64,000 bases of DNA from Myotis daubentonii (lineage: Eukaryota; Chordata; Mammalia; Chiroptera; Vespertilionidae): positions 54,718,093 to 54,782,092 of the forward strand of contig NC_081849.1 of NCBI RefSeq assembly GCF_963259705.1, read 5' to 3'. A model generated the notes under the pieces. That model made no database searches. It was not told where the DNA came from and saw nothing but the letters and a program-made list of their open reading frames with translations. Shown piece by piece: positions 11,722 through 23,056 of this stretch; position 1 is the first letter of the stretch, and every line of letters begins with the position of its first letter. The position numbers and the translations under genes are program-made.

Positions 11722-11968
11722 GCTCTAGCTGGTTTGGCTCAGAGAATAGAGTGTCAGCCTGCGGACTAACGGTCCCGGATTCAATTCCAGTCAAGGGCAT
11801 GTACCTCAGTTTCAGGCTCCTTCTCGGTCGGGGCTCGTGCAGGGGGCAACCAATCAATGTGTTTCTCTCACATCGATATTTCTCTCTGTCTTTCCCTCTC
11901 TCTTCCACTCTCTCTAAAAATCAATGGAAAGATATCCTTGGGTGAGGATTAAAAAATTTTTAAAAAAA
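11722..11968 (+). mobile_element. Ves SINE
   Basis: The head is gctctagctggtttggctcag, and a degenerate B box ggattcaattcc is present. The 3' end gatatccttgggtgaggattaaaa is the longer Ves variant. The target duplication taaacatta is at 11713-11721 and 11969-11977. Confidence 0.92.
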
Positions 11969-12246
11969 TAAACATTAAGCATCTGTCCACCTGGCTTACC
12001 ATTCAGTCATGCCTACCAGTCATTTTCCAAAACTAAGCATTGTAAATGTATACTGTTGTATAGAAAAACCAGCCTCTCTACCAAAATAAATAAGTTGAGA
12101 TTTACTTTGAATTAAAATTTAAAAAGCTAATATTTACTTAAGCCTAATGCATTTGAACTGGGTCTGAATTTCAAAGCCTGCATATGCCCAGCATATGTAG
12201 AATGGCCATTTGTTCCAGTCTGCTATTGTCCCTGGGTAAGACAAAC

Positions 12247-12249
<3 letters not shown>

Positions 12250-12305
<56 letters not shown>
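12250..12305. repeat. (GA)n microsatellite
   Basis: About 27 uninterrupted GA units. No Ves head or tail is attached, so it seems independent of the SINEs. The nearest array of the complementary CT type is 1.3 kb upstream. Confidence 0.96.
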
Positions 12306-12309
<4 letters not shown>

Positions 12310-12339
12310 AAGTCTTATAAATGCACTTCACAAAGAATA

Positions 12340-12640
12340 ATATAAAAAAGCCATTAAACCTCTAAAACATGATAACCTAAGTATTCATTAGGGAATGGCT
12401 AATATCAAATATTTTACTTGGCAATGCCAAGTAAAAATACTAGCGAGGATGTGGTGCAATTGGAACTTTCATCCACTGCTGGCGAAAGTGGGAATTGATA
12501 CGGTGGTTTGAAAAACTTGCACTTTCTATTAAGATGAATATATACATGCCCTATAACCTAGAAATACCACTTTATGGTACATACCCAACAGAATGCATGC
12601 AAAGGAGTGCCAAAGGATATGCTGAATTCTTAAGTGATAA
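12340..12640 (+). mobile_element. Old LINE-1 fragment
   Basis: The order gcgaggatgtggtgcaattggaactttcat, ctgctggcgaaagtgggaattgatac, then tatgccctataacctagaaatacc is typical of the sequence just after the L1 ORF2 end. It is degraded and noncoding. Confidence 0.65.
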
Positions 12641-13148
12641 ATTTCCTTTTTACATTGGCAGAGAAATGAAGATAGTGATTAGAAGTTTCCTTGTGTAATG
12701 CAGTCAGCAGAGGACAAATCAGAGGTATTGTTATCCCACGTGTTTTGCAACTTGTGTTTCTCTTTTTCATTTCTCCTGATCTGAAAAGCAGCCTGTTATT
12801 TGACCACATCCGTCCCCTACCAACACAGCATTTTCAGTATGCAGTTGACTATATATTTGCATGTATTTTATCAAGTCTCCATCTCTTCAGAATCAAGATT
12901 TCTAACGTATTTGTTTCCTAATTCAAGAATAAGAATTCAATAGTCATAATGTTTTCTTTTCCCTGTGAAATTTTTTTTTAATTTAGTAAACATAAAAAAG
13001 CCCATCTTATTTAGAGGGATTCTTTTAAATGTTATAATAAAAATGGCACCTTTATTTAAAATGTTTCATCATAAAATGCTTTTCCGTTATTTCTGCACTG
13101 ACTGCAAACAGTAGTGAATTAAAATTGTATTCATGACTTAGTCTAAGG
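12641..13148. other. Intergenic, no feature seen
   Basis: AT-rich DNA without recognisable elements. Confidence 0.45.
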
Positions 13149-13372
13149 CAGTAGTTCTCAACCTTGGCTGCACATTAGAATCACCTGGGAATCTTTTTTA
13201 AAATCCTGATTTCTGGGCCTCATCCTCCCAAAATTCTGTTTCTTTGTTATGGGGTGGGGCCACAACATTAATAACAAAGAAACAGAATTTCCAGAGGATG
13301 AGGCCCAGAAATCAGGATTTTAAAAAAGATTCCCAGCTGATTCTAATGTGCAGCCAAGGTTGAGAACCACTG
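13149..13372 (+). mobile_element. MER58-like hAT-Charlie element forming a near-perfect hairpin
   Basis: The termini cagtagttctcaaccttggc and gccaaggttgagaaccactg match the MER58 type. The flanks gtctaagg (13141-13148) and gtctaggc (13373-13380) look like a decayed 8-bp target duplication. The two halves are nearly reverse complements across almost the whole element: for example tcctgatttctgggcctcat on the left pairs with atgaggcccagaaatcagga on the right, and attctgtttctttgttat pairs with ataacaaagaaacagaat. Confidence 0.8.
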
Positions 13373-15771
13373 GTCTAGGCTTTAATAATTCATTAATTAA
13401 GATTGATGTTGCTGTTATCCAAATCATTCTGGCTCATGCCAACTCCCAGGTAAATAAGAGCAAGCTCATTTCTGTCTTCCTAATCATCTGACATTGGCCT
13501 TAGCTTGTGGTAGATCTAGAGTTGGAATAGATTTTGTCAGATCTTTCCTCCCACGGGACTAGCTGGAATGGAGTGAGAATGACAGGGATGGCTCTGAACT
13601 CCTTAGAATGGTCAGAGGACGAGATGGATGTGGACATGTTTTATGGAGCGCTGGCCCACCAAAGACGCCATGGAGGTGGAAATTTCTCCTGACCTATTCC
13701 CTTTCACATTCACCTGTATAAACTAACAGTCAGATTTTCCTGTGTAACTATGTACAAAGTAAAAGCCTCGATGGACTGTTATGTTCTGTGATATAATTCA
13801 GAGTGCAGGCTAGTGAGATGGGCTGAGTTGTGTGTGAACAGCTTATATCCCTAACCTCTACGCCCCAGCGTATAATTGCTTCCACCTAGTAATAAGAACC
13901 CTGCTAACCAGACCTGCACTAGAACTTGGAGCAGCTTTTCCACAGAAGGAATTCAGAGCGTGCATTAGAGGAGTTGAAAGCTGGAAGCGTCTTCCTATGT
14001 CAGGAAAGTTTCCATCTGTCAAACCTAAGTTTGTGCCATCGCTCTTCCTTGTCTTTGTCAGGAGAGGAGGGGAATTGCTCGGCACCTTGAAAAATTCTGA
14101 GTACGTATGTCAACAATGGGCCATCTATGCGTTTATTTCTCAGACAGTAGGAAGATTGTGACCTTGTAACAGTTTAACATGAAAAATGTCCTTGAAACCT
14201 TTTAAAGGAGAGTGTGGACAAGGTAAGAAATGAGAATGGCTCAGAATCTTAAGAGTTTAAGAGTCCACGTCTCCCTAAATATAGGGCGTCATGTTTCTGG
14301 GAGGCTGAGGTGTTGTTGACCAGCGTTTAGCCTGGCTGAAAGGGGCTGCTACTCATCTCTCCACCTCCTCCTCCAGAGGCCTCCCTCTCTCCCTCCCTCC
14401 CTCCCTTCATTCCTTCTTTCCTTCCTTTTCTTTATCTCTTTATTTCTTTGGACTGCTACATGCAGACCAAAATGTTAGAGTCGACATTTCCTTGAAAGAA
14501 GATATGAGATGTAGTCACGTCTCATTCTGACCTCAGTGAGGGCTGTGGATCCAGAACATCAGTGAATAATGCAGAAAGTTCCGTGATCTCAGAAGAGTTC
14601 CCAAAGTTGCTTTAGCAACGTTTATCTCAAAAATCTAAAAATGAACCAACAGTTCCCCCCTTCCATGTGTGAAATGATTTGTTGTCTGGGCTCCTTAGGA
14701 TGGAAAAAAAATCTGGCATCCAGATCTCTGTTAAGCCACTTAAAGTTATGTTCCTAGAAGAGGCACAAGGGAGACACAAAGCAAATTTAAATTTTAGTAT
14801 TCTGTGTATTTTATTAAATTTATTTAGGGTGTTTTTTTCAGGGTTTTTGTTTAGGGCTAATATCATGAAAGGAAATTTTGTGGTGAGATCTATTATAATA
14901 ATGGTTAAAGAACATACTGTCTTTCTTTTGCAGGATTGTATAAATAGGTACCATAATGCATTTTATTTCCCCAGAGCCTAGAACAGTGCTGGCAGGAAGG
15001 CAGTGTATAAATATGATGCCTTTGTACTGACATAGTCTGTCTTTGCATATATGCATGTTTAACTTCCAAAACATAAATATCAGGCTGCCAAGGAAACTCA
15101 TATACAGAGCACTGTCTGTGTTTACGCCCAAGTTTTACTAGCCTCATGGGCGTTTGGCTTGCTGAGGGGTCTGAATGTTCAGCCTGGATTAGAATGTATG
15201 CAACACGGCTGCCAAACTGAGATTTGTGTCTCTATCCACTGGCACAATAGATTGCCAAATACCTTTGGTTAGTCTTTGTTTAGTTCTCTTCTTTGATGTT
15301 GCAGCAATGCAGTTTTTATACTTTATTTGGAGTGGATTATCTGTGAGATGAAAACACATAATGGACACAATTCTAAACTGACCCCCTCAAAGGCATTCTA
15401 CTGTTCTAGGGAGTCTCGCATGTGTAACTGGACATAGCTCATATATGCTAATTATTTGCTTGTCAAACAGTCACTCTTCGGATGACCAGATATTTTGATA
15501 CAGAAACTCGAGGAGATCTATCCAAGCCTGATGATAGTTTCCCTTTGAAGTAAAAGAGCTATAATGAATTCAGTCAAATGTTAGTTCTTCTGAACACCAC
15601 ATGAATAAGAGCCTACCCTGAAGAGCAGGAGTATTGCAAATGATTTTTTTTCTACCTCTCTAAATGTGCTAGATTTAAATATCCTTGTGCATGGGCAAGT
15701 GTGTAAATCTTTTTAAAAGAAACCTGATTTTCTTGTATAAACTAATTACTTTTGGAGCTATTGCTATTGTC
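13373..15771. other. Intergenic, no gene seen
   Basis: About 2.4 kb without a credible coding exon or RNA gene. A pyrimidine-rich (ccct/cttt) run lies at about 14385-14450. A C-run at about 15771-15781 ends the interval. Confidence 0.45.
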
Positions 15772-16510
15772 CCCCCCCCCACCTCTTTTTAAACCAATTT
15801 AATGATTTTTTTGTATAGTCAGTGTTGTATAACCATCATCAAAATCCATTTTAGGCCCACCTGGTATTGCTCAGTGGTTGAGTGTTGACCCATGAACCAT
15901 GATCCCCTTCACCCATTTATCTCACCCTCACTCCCCACCTCTGGCAACCACCAGTCAGTTCTCTGTATTTATGAGCTTGAGGTTTTTTTTTATGTGTGTG
16001 TGTGGGGGGGGGGGGGGGCGGTCAGCGAGAGGGATGGGTGGTTGTGTGGTTTTTTTTTAGATTTTATATATAAGTGAAATCATAAAATATTTGTCTTTCT
16101 CTGTCTGACTTATTTTACTTAGCATAATGTTCTTGAGACCCATCCATGTTGTGCAAATGGCAAGATTTCCCTCTTCTTTATGGCTGAGTAATATGCATTA
16201 TATACACACATCACAAGCTCTTTATTCATCTATCAGCAGACACTTAGGATGTTTCCCTACTTTGGCTATTGTAAATAATGTTGCAATAAACATGGGAGTG
16301 CATATACCTTTTAAAGTTAGGGTGTTTTTTTTCTTCAGATAAATACCCTAAGAGGAAATGCTGGATCATATGGCAATTCTATTTTTAATTTTTGAGGAAC
16401 CTCCATACTGTTTTTCATAGTAGCTGTACCACTTTAAGTTCTTACCAGCAGTGCAGAAGGATTCCCTTTTCTCTGCATTCTTGTCAACACTTGTTATATT
16501 TACCAATTAT
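15772..16510 (-). mobile_element. LINE-1 3' end
   Basis: Read on the - strand this is the end of ORF2 and the 3' UTR. On the + strand the blocks are ctctggcaaccaccagtcagttctctgtat, gacccatccatgttgtgcaaatgg, tttatggctgagtaatatgcat and taaataatgttgcaataaacatggg. Frames are broken throughout. A short Ves-like insert lies at about 15855-15898, and G-run expansion occurred at about 16004-16018. Confidence 0.8.
15855..15898 (+). mobile_element. Truncated Ves-like SINE head
   Basis: The stretch ggcccacctggtattgctcagtggttgag followed by ttgacccatgaacca resembles the first 45 bases of a Ves SINE set into the L1 3' UTR. It is short and no target duplication was found. Confidence 0.4.
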
Positions 16511-16655
16511 AGCTATAAATAAGTAGAACTAAGAATTAATTATAATTTTACTCTTAGATACAAAACATTACATTCTCTTAGATACAAATATTACATTCTT
16601 AAGTTGATCTTTTGGTACTAATAAGTTAGCAACTATTGTTTTTATGGTCAGATTT

Positions 16656-16657
<2 letters not shown>

Positions 16658-16694
<37 letters not shown>
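16658..16694. repeat. (CA)n microsatellite
   Basis: About 18 uninterrupted CA units. Confidence 0.95.
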
Positions 16695-16695
<1 letters not shown>

Positions 16696-17275
16696 CTATA
16701 GTTATCCCAAAATATTCTGGTAGATCATTTATACTTTCTGTATACATCTGTTTTAGAATGAAATAAAGTTTTGTTACAGTATGAGACTAAAATGGTGGGA
16801 TTGAGTTCCATTTTGTGTACTGTGTCATAAGCTATTTTATATAGATCAGGACTTCAAAATGAATGCTACTTGCCTTTGTAGTTATTCAACACACAGCTTT
16901 CTAATATTTCAGCTGTTTCCTGAAACACTGTTGTCTTATAATATTTAGTGTTTAGGATACCTTGAAGACAAATTTAATTTCAGAATTACAGAACTACTTG
17001 AGAACCTGTCTTAGTACAACATTTCTATCTAATGTCTTAAGCTATGATGTAAAGCAGGGTGACTTCCCAGTCTGAATATCTGACCAATTTAATTTTAGGT
17101 TCCTGAAGAAGTATATTGTCTCTAAGTTTAATAAGCAATCCAGCCTACTTTCAATTTATATCACAGAAAATTACTATTCTAAATAATATAGACCCATTGC
17201 TTTAACGTATGATGGTCATTGGGGCACTAAGAAAACCCCCAATTTTCTATTAAAAGGCAGTTTTATCCTATATAA
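16695..17275. other. Intergenic, no feature seen
   Basis: AT-rich sequence between a CA repeat and a Helitron, with no support for a gene or named repeat. Confidence 0.45.
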
Positions 17276-18253
17276 TAAAAGAGAAAAATGGTAATTGGCG
17301 TACGACGATACCCTTTTCATTGGCTAATCAGGGCTATATGCAAATTAACTGCCAACTAAGATTGGCAGTTAACTGACAACTATGATTGGCAGTTAACTGC
17401 CAACAAGATGGTGGCTAATTTGCATATGTGGGCACAATGCAGGGAGGCAAAAGGGAAAGCAGGAAGAAGCCCCCTGCCACTGACAGTGATCGGAAACCCA
17501 GGGGGGAGCTAAGAGCTGGGGGGCAGGGCAAAGGCGGCCCTGGGGCCGCCTTTGCCCTGCCCCCCAGCCATGATCAGAGAATCAGGTGCCTTTTCCTCCC
17601 TGGCCAGTGATAGCAGGAAGTAGGGGTGGAGCCAGCGATGGGAGCTGGGCACGGTCAAAGCTGGCAGTCCAGGGAGCTAGGGGTCCCTTGCCTGGGCCTA
17701 AAGCGTAGCCCACAATCGCGGGGCCGCTGCAGCTGTGGGTCCCCGCTGCCCGGGCCGGACGCCTCGGCCAGAGGCCTCAGGCCTGGTCAAGGGGCCGATC
17801 CGGTGATTGGTGATCGGAGGGTGATGAGGGTCAACTCCTCTGGCCGAGGCATCAGGCCTGGGTGGGGGGTGGAGCCGGGGATTGGGGGGATATGATGGTC
17901 CCCTTGCCCAGGCCTGAAGCCTGGGTCAGAGGCATCAGGCTTGGGCGGGGGGTGGAGCAAGCGATCAGAGGGAGATGGGGGTCCCCTGCCCAGGCATGAT
18001 TCCTGGGCCAGAGGCCTCAGGCCTGGGCGGGGGTCAGAGCCAGTGATCAGGGGGAGATGGGGGTCCCCTGTCCAAGCCTGACACCTCTGGCGGAGGCTTC
18101 AGGCCTGGGCAAGGGGCCGATCCTGCGATTGGAGGGTGATGGGGTCAACGCCTGAGGGCTCCCAGTATGTGAGAGGGGGCAGGCTGGGCTGAGGGACACT
18201 CCCCCCCCCCACACACACACCCAGTGCACGAATTTTGTGCACCGGGCCCCTAG
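17276..18253 (+). mobile_element. HeliBat-like nonautonomous Helitron, 978 bp
   Basis: Helitrons move by rolling-circle transposition and make no target duplication. The 5' end is TCCTATATAATAAAAG after a host A. The 3' end is a hairpin (GTGCAC, short loop, GTGCAC), then cgggcccCTAG before a host T, which gives the expected A|T insertion site. There is no Rep/helicase coding sequence. The left part has two ATGCAAAT-type octamers in opposite orientation and a perfect 14-bp palindrome GGCAGTTAACTGCC at 17388-17401. The right half is a GC-rich tandem repeat. Confidence 0.92.
17771..18172 (+). repeat. GC-rich tandem repeat of about 82 bp inside Helitron
   Basis: The word gaggc(c/a/t)tcaggc recurs at 17771, 17846, 17929, 18011 and 18093, spaced by 75, 83, 82 and 82 bases. 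Each unit also holds a variant of gatcagggggagatggggg and gtcccctgcccaggcctga. The copies are imperfect. Confidence 0.85.
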
Positions 18254-18649
18254 TCTTTAAATAAAAGACAACAGGGCAACTCCACAACACTAGTTATTTT
18301 TGTGTGAGGGTTAAACTTTAAACTCATTTCACTCCCTGACTTTGAAACTACATCTGGATATGTCTTAGGACCATAAAATCCTTCTGGATTGAGAGCATAA
18401 ATTTGTTGCCAGCTCTCAATACATTCCAGATTGATTGCTATTCATCCTTAAATCTTATATCCTCATGATAAATGAAGCATACTGAGGGGTTATTGTGCTA
18501 AAATCAGGAAATGTACTTTTAAACAGGGACATAGTGCTCTTCCATTTTTTTTTTTTACTGCCTTAATCTGTTATAGTGGAAACCTTATGAAAGAACCTCT
18601 TTCCTCCTCCACACTCCACATCCCAGAGTGAGTCAGCATGCGGTCACAG

Positions 18650-18820
18650 GCAGAGCTCTGACTTGGAGTCAGCCAAGTTACATCTCCAAAACACTTGTCT
18701 AGTGACCCTCAGAAAAGGAGTCATTTAACCTCATGGAGCCTCAGTTTCTCCATTTATAAAATCAGACTAAACCACACAGATCTTGCTTTCCTTATAAGGC
18801 AGTTGGAGGATAACTGATAA
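18650..18820 (+). mobile_element. MIR SINE relic
   Basis: MIR-type order: gagctctgacttggagtcagcc, cattta-acctcatggagcctcagtttctcc, then atttataaaatcagac. Diverged and noncoding. Confidence 0.65.
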
Positions 18821-20075
18821 ATAAGGAAAAATTGTTAAGTAACTTTATAAAATGTAAGTGCTCTTTATTCATTTGTTTAACAAACACTTATATTTATAAA
18901 AATGCAAATGACTTATCAAATGTCAAGTTTCTCATTAAATTAGTTGAACGTAGACAGCAATTTTATTATTTTCTTCAATGGAAGGTCAGAAATTATGAAG
19001 TCTCTTTGCTCAGTTTACCTGGTTCACACCAAAAGTACTCAGTACCTTAAAATAATTTTAAATCCTCATTTCTTATGACTAAAATGATGTTTATTTAATA
19101 AATTCTGTAATCTTTAGGAAGCTAAAAAATAAAATATCGATAAAGTATTGTGTTATCTAACAAATATTGGTGTTTTGCAAAAGTAACTTTACTCAATGCA
19201 CTCCCACAAAGAAAACCCAAGGAGGAAATGATGCACAAAGACTCTAAGCACACTTAATTTATTTATTCTACAGATATTTTCTAACTTCCTGTCAGTTGCC
19301 AGGGGCTGGATTAGTATTAGAAAATAGGAGAATTCAGGTTCTGTTTGCATCTTCCTTTGACACTGTACCACCTACAGAGGGCGCCCTTCCCACTTCTGTC
19401 TCTGATGGGCCTTGTCAGCTTGTTCTACTTGCACAGCACACCCTTCTGGTGAAAGGAAGACCATGTGTCACCACCTAGCAATGCTGACTCAATTCAGCTG
19501 ACCAGTAGCAATTCCTTCCTCAGCCTCTGCCCAGCCCTCTTTGGGTTCTGAACACGAAGATCACGATATTGATACACACTGAGCTGCATTGTTCATGAAA
19601 TGGAGAAGCCGTCTCCCCTGCCAGAGCAGATACACCCCTTCTGACCTCCTCCTGGCAGTTGGGCAATTGCATAAAGTAATATAATTTTTAAATTGCTATG
19701 TAGGTGAAAATACAGGCTTTCCTCCAGATTTCTGTCCTCCCCTCTTCTCTAGTAATCACACCAACCGTGCGTCTATGCCAGAAACCCTGGTGATTTATCC
19801 TGCACCTACTTTTATCCACAGCTTCAATCAAGGATTTCCAGCTACTTCTCATTCCAGAAAGTTCTAAAGACCTCATTCCTAGGTAGCCTGAAAACTGTGA
19901 AATCATTTGAGCATACATTAGAGTTGTATTCCTAAAAGACCATACATTATCACCAAATATGCTATTGTCAATGACAAATGAAAGAGAGTTAGGAACTAAA
20001 AAATTTCAGTCACATAGAGAAATAAGTTTTTCCTGTACCATTTAAAAATGATAATAAGAGTATGGCTATAAAATA
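18821..20075. other. Intergenic, no gene seen
   Basis: No coding exon or young element could be supported. Some unassigned old repeat material is likely near 19260-19500. Confidence 0.45.
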
Positions 20076-20281
20076 GCCCTAGCCAGTTTGGCTCAGTGAA
20101 TAGTGCATCAGCCTGTGACTGAAGGGTTCCGGTTTGATTCTGGTCAGGGGCACCTGCCCGGGTTGCTGGCTCTATCCCCCAGTAGGGGACATGCAAGAGG
20201 CAGCTGATCAATGATGCTCTTTCATCATTGATGTTTCTATCTCTCTCTCCTCTCCCTTCCTTTCTGAAATCAATAAAAATA
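20076..20281 (+). mobile_element. Ves SINE, tail joined to a Helitron
   Basis: The head is gccctagccagtttggctcag, the middle is gaggcagctgatcaatgatg, and the end is ctgaaatcaataaaaa. The Helitron at 20282 starts directly in the A-rich tail, so no clear downstream target duplication remains. Confidence 0.88.
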
Positions 20282-20586
20282 TCTACACTAATAAAAGAGA
20301 AACATGCAAATTTGTGTCACTCTGCTATGCCCACCAGCCAATCAGAGCAACTATGCAAATTAACCCAACAAAGATGGTGGTTAATTTGCATACACAGGCA
20401 CAGTTCGAAGACTGAAGGCTCCGGCCAGAGTGAAGACTGAAAACTGAAGACTGAAGACTGAAGAGGCTTGGCTTCTCCGCTGTGGCTGGACCAAAGGCCT
20501 GGGTGCCGGGTGCTGAAGGAAAACCAGTGCGGGCAGCCAGGGGAAGGAAGGCCTATTGCGCGAATGTTTGTGCAATGGGCTTCTAG
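20282..20586 (+). mobile_element. Short HeliBat-like Helitron, 305 bp
   Basis: It opens TCTACACTAATAAAAGAG after a host A and ends in a small hairpin (ttgcgcgaatgtttgtgcaa), then gggcttCTAG. Three octamer motifs lie in its left half: ATGCAAAT at 20304-20311 and 20353-20360, and the inverted ATTTGCAT at 20384-20391. A run of gaagactgaa units lies at about 20405-20465. The following host base is C rather than T, a small departure from the usual site. Confidence 0.85.
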
Positions 20587-20732
20587 CATAAACATAAGAG
20601 AAAAGAAAATAGATACAATATCAAGCAAATTCACATATGATTTCATATAAGTTTGCCTACAATTGACCTTTCTCCCCACCAGAGCTCTTATTAGCACTGG
20701 GATTCTTATATACAACTTTCCACTTTTATTTT

Positions 20733-20946
20733 TCATTTTATTATTTTATTGATTTCAGAGAGCAAGGGAGAGGGAGACAGAGATAGAAACATCAATGATG
20801 AAAGAGCATCATTGATCAACTGCCTCCTACACGCCCCACAGTGGGGATCGAGCCAGCAACCCTGGCATGTGCCCTGACTGGGAATGAAGCCACGACCTCC
20901 TGGTTCATAGGTTGATACTCAACCACTGAGCACAGCAGCCGGGCCT
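20733..20946 (-). mobile_element. Ves SINE
   Basis: On the - strand it runs from ggcccggctgctgtgctcag to a T-rich (A-rich on its own strand) tail at 20733. The B box is degraded. A short matching word caactt occurs on both sides (about 20714 and 20947), compatible with a decayed target duplication. Confidence 0.85.
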
Positions 20947-23056
20947 GCAACTTAGACTACTTTAAAAAACTGTTGACATAGGAGGCACAAAGCCACATAA
21001 AGCAGCTGTTACCCACGAAAATGGCGTTTACTTTCATAATCCTGCTGCTGGATTTCCAATCATTTCCCTGCTACTTTCTGCTCATGATAGCATTATAATC
21101 AATGGTCGTTTGTAGCAGTGTGAGAACATCAAAATGTGCTCCCTGCTTAATAATCAGTCACGATATATCAGCCTATAATCTAAAATTCCAAGTCTAATAG
21201 AAATCTCTGCATTAAACCAACAGGCCTTAGTGGTGATTCTAATCACAGGTTTGAAAACCACTGGGCTAGACCGTTCTCTATGTGTAAATCACCACCACTG
21301 CAAACCTACATGCTTATTTCAGACTTGCTATCTTGTCTGCCACATTGGTTTCAAGTCAATGTTGGGCTTCCTATTGTTTGTTAATGATTCCACTGTTTTT
21401 ATAGTTACTCTGACTGAATACATAAGAGCCACATGACATCCTTGCTAGGAAGTGCTAGGAAGAAGATGTAGGGAGGGGTAAGGGATAGAGAGCGATGGCA
21501 GGGCAGGGAGGGCAGGACAGATACCTTAGATAAGATGCTCAGAGAAGGCCTCCCTTAGGAAAGAGCCCACATGAGAGGACCAGGGACACAATGGGCATGA
21601 ACTGGAATGACGGCAGTGGGTGGTGAGAAGTGGTCAGGTGTGGACGTGTGTCCACAGAACCTGCTGATGATGAGTGTGGTGTATGAGGACAATTCCCAGG
21701 TTTTGCTCTGAGGAAGTAGTGAATCGGGTTGCCAATACATAGGATGAGAAATGCTGAGTCGGAGGGGTCGGTTTAGGAGTTGTTAGAGGTGCTTATATTC
21801 AGTTGTGGAGTTCAGGGAAGAGGTCCAGGTTTAGAGACAAATTTGGGAGAGTAAAGGATTTTTCAAACCTTGGTACTGGAGGCAGTTATTTAGGGGCAAA
21901 GTAAAGACCTAAACGCTGAGTCTTGGAGAACGCCAACCACAGGACATGAAACCCTTGTCAGAGGGGATTACAATGTTCATGATGGAAGACAGAAATGCAA
22001 AAAGGATTGGACAGAAATGGATTGTGAAATAAAATGTAACACAGAATGCCAGTTAAACTGAGAAGAATCAGGACTCGACTGCTCTGATGTAATAGCCTCA
22101 CTGGGGCCCTGTTGGACTGGACATTCTCACTGCCAATCATTCCAGAAGAGGCAGGTCCCAGGCAGGAACAGGGACACAGGAAGTAGGCCTGGAATGGAGG
22201 GTGGTGTCACACCTTTCTACCGCTTGGCCGTTTGGCAGTGGTGTCCAGATGTCCACGAGGGCCCCCCGCGCCCCAGAGGAAGGAACAGACTGCCTATGAC
22301 TTGAAACTGAGTGGGCCTCATGAGGAGGGTTTTGGACAGGTGTTTCCAGTGGATTCTTACCTAGGAGTCATTCTAAATGAATTTTAGATCGCACTTCCCT
22401 TCTGACATTCTGTCTTTACAGACTTGTCCAAAATTATACCCGGCTTTATGCTACAGTGAATCAAAGCGAATTAACTAAATGTGGACTCCCTAGAGTGTAA
22501 TGACTAAGAGAACAGACTCTGGTGCCAGACATAGGGGACAAATCCCAGCACCACTGCCCATGAACGAAAAAAATCTGTCAGGAGGTGAGTTAACTAGTTT
22601 AGGGGAGACATCTTGAGAGCCAGATGTAAGGAGCGGAAATGGAATGTGAAGAAAGAAATGGATTAAAGATGGGGTGAGGGAGGCCATCATAAGTGGGGCA
22701 TAGGATAATTTTTAAAATGACTCCGAGGTTTCTACTTGAGGCTATTAAATGAATTACCATCAACCAAAGCAGGGACTAAAAGAGGAGGCCATGTTTTAGC
22801 AGGAGGGAAAATGAAGTGCTAATTAAGTTTTGAACATGCTGGGTATTTGGCAGATGAGTTCAAGAGGCAATTAGAAATGGAGTCCAGCTCAAAAACACTT
22901 TCTGATTATAAGGTAATGAAGCATGAATAAATTACCATGAGTATTTTGGTAATGAGTATTTTGGTGAATGGTATTGATACACTTCAGAAACATAAACTGC
23001 ATCCATTTTTCTCCTATCATTCTATCAAAAGGCTCAGGAAAATGCCTTGTTCTAGC
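20947..23056. other. Intergenic, old repeat relics, no gene
   Basis: A MER5-type tail (gtgattctaatcacaggtttgaaaaccactgg) lies at about 21223-21262. An MIR-like piece (ctaagagaacagactctggtgccagac) lies at about 22502-22560. The purine-rich stretch 21440-22340 has no recognisable coding content. Confidence 0.45.

Noticed and set aside
17276..18253. GC-rich block first considered a second CpG-island promoter
   Set aside because: The clear TC...CTAG Helitron borders and the tandem array explain it.
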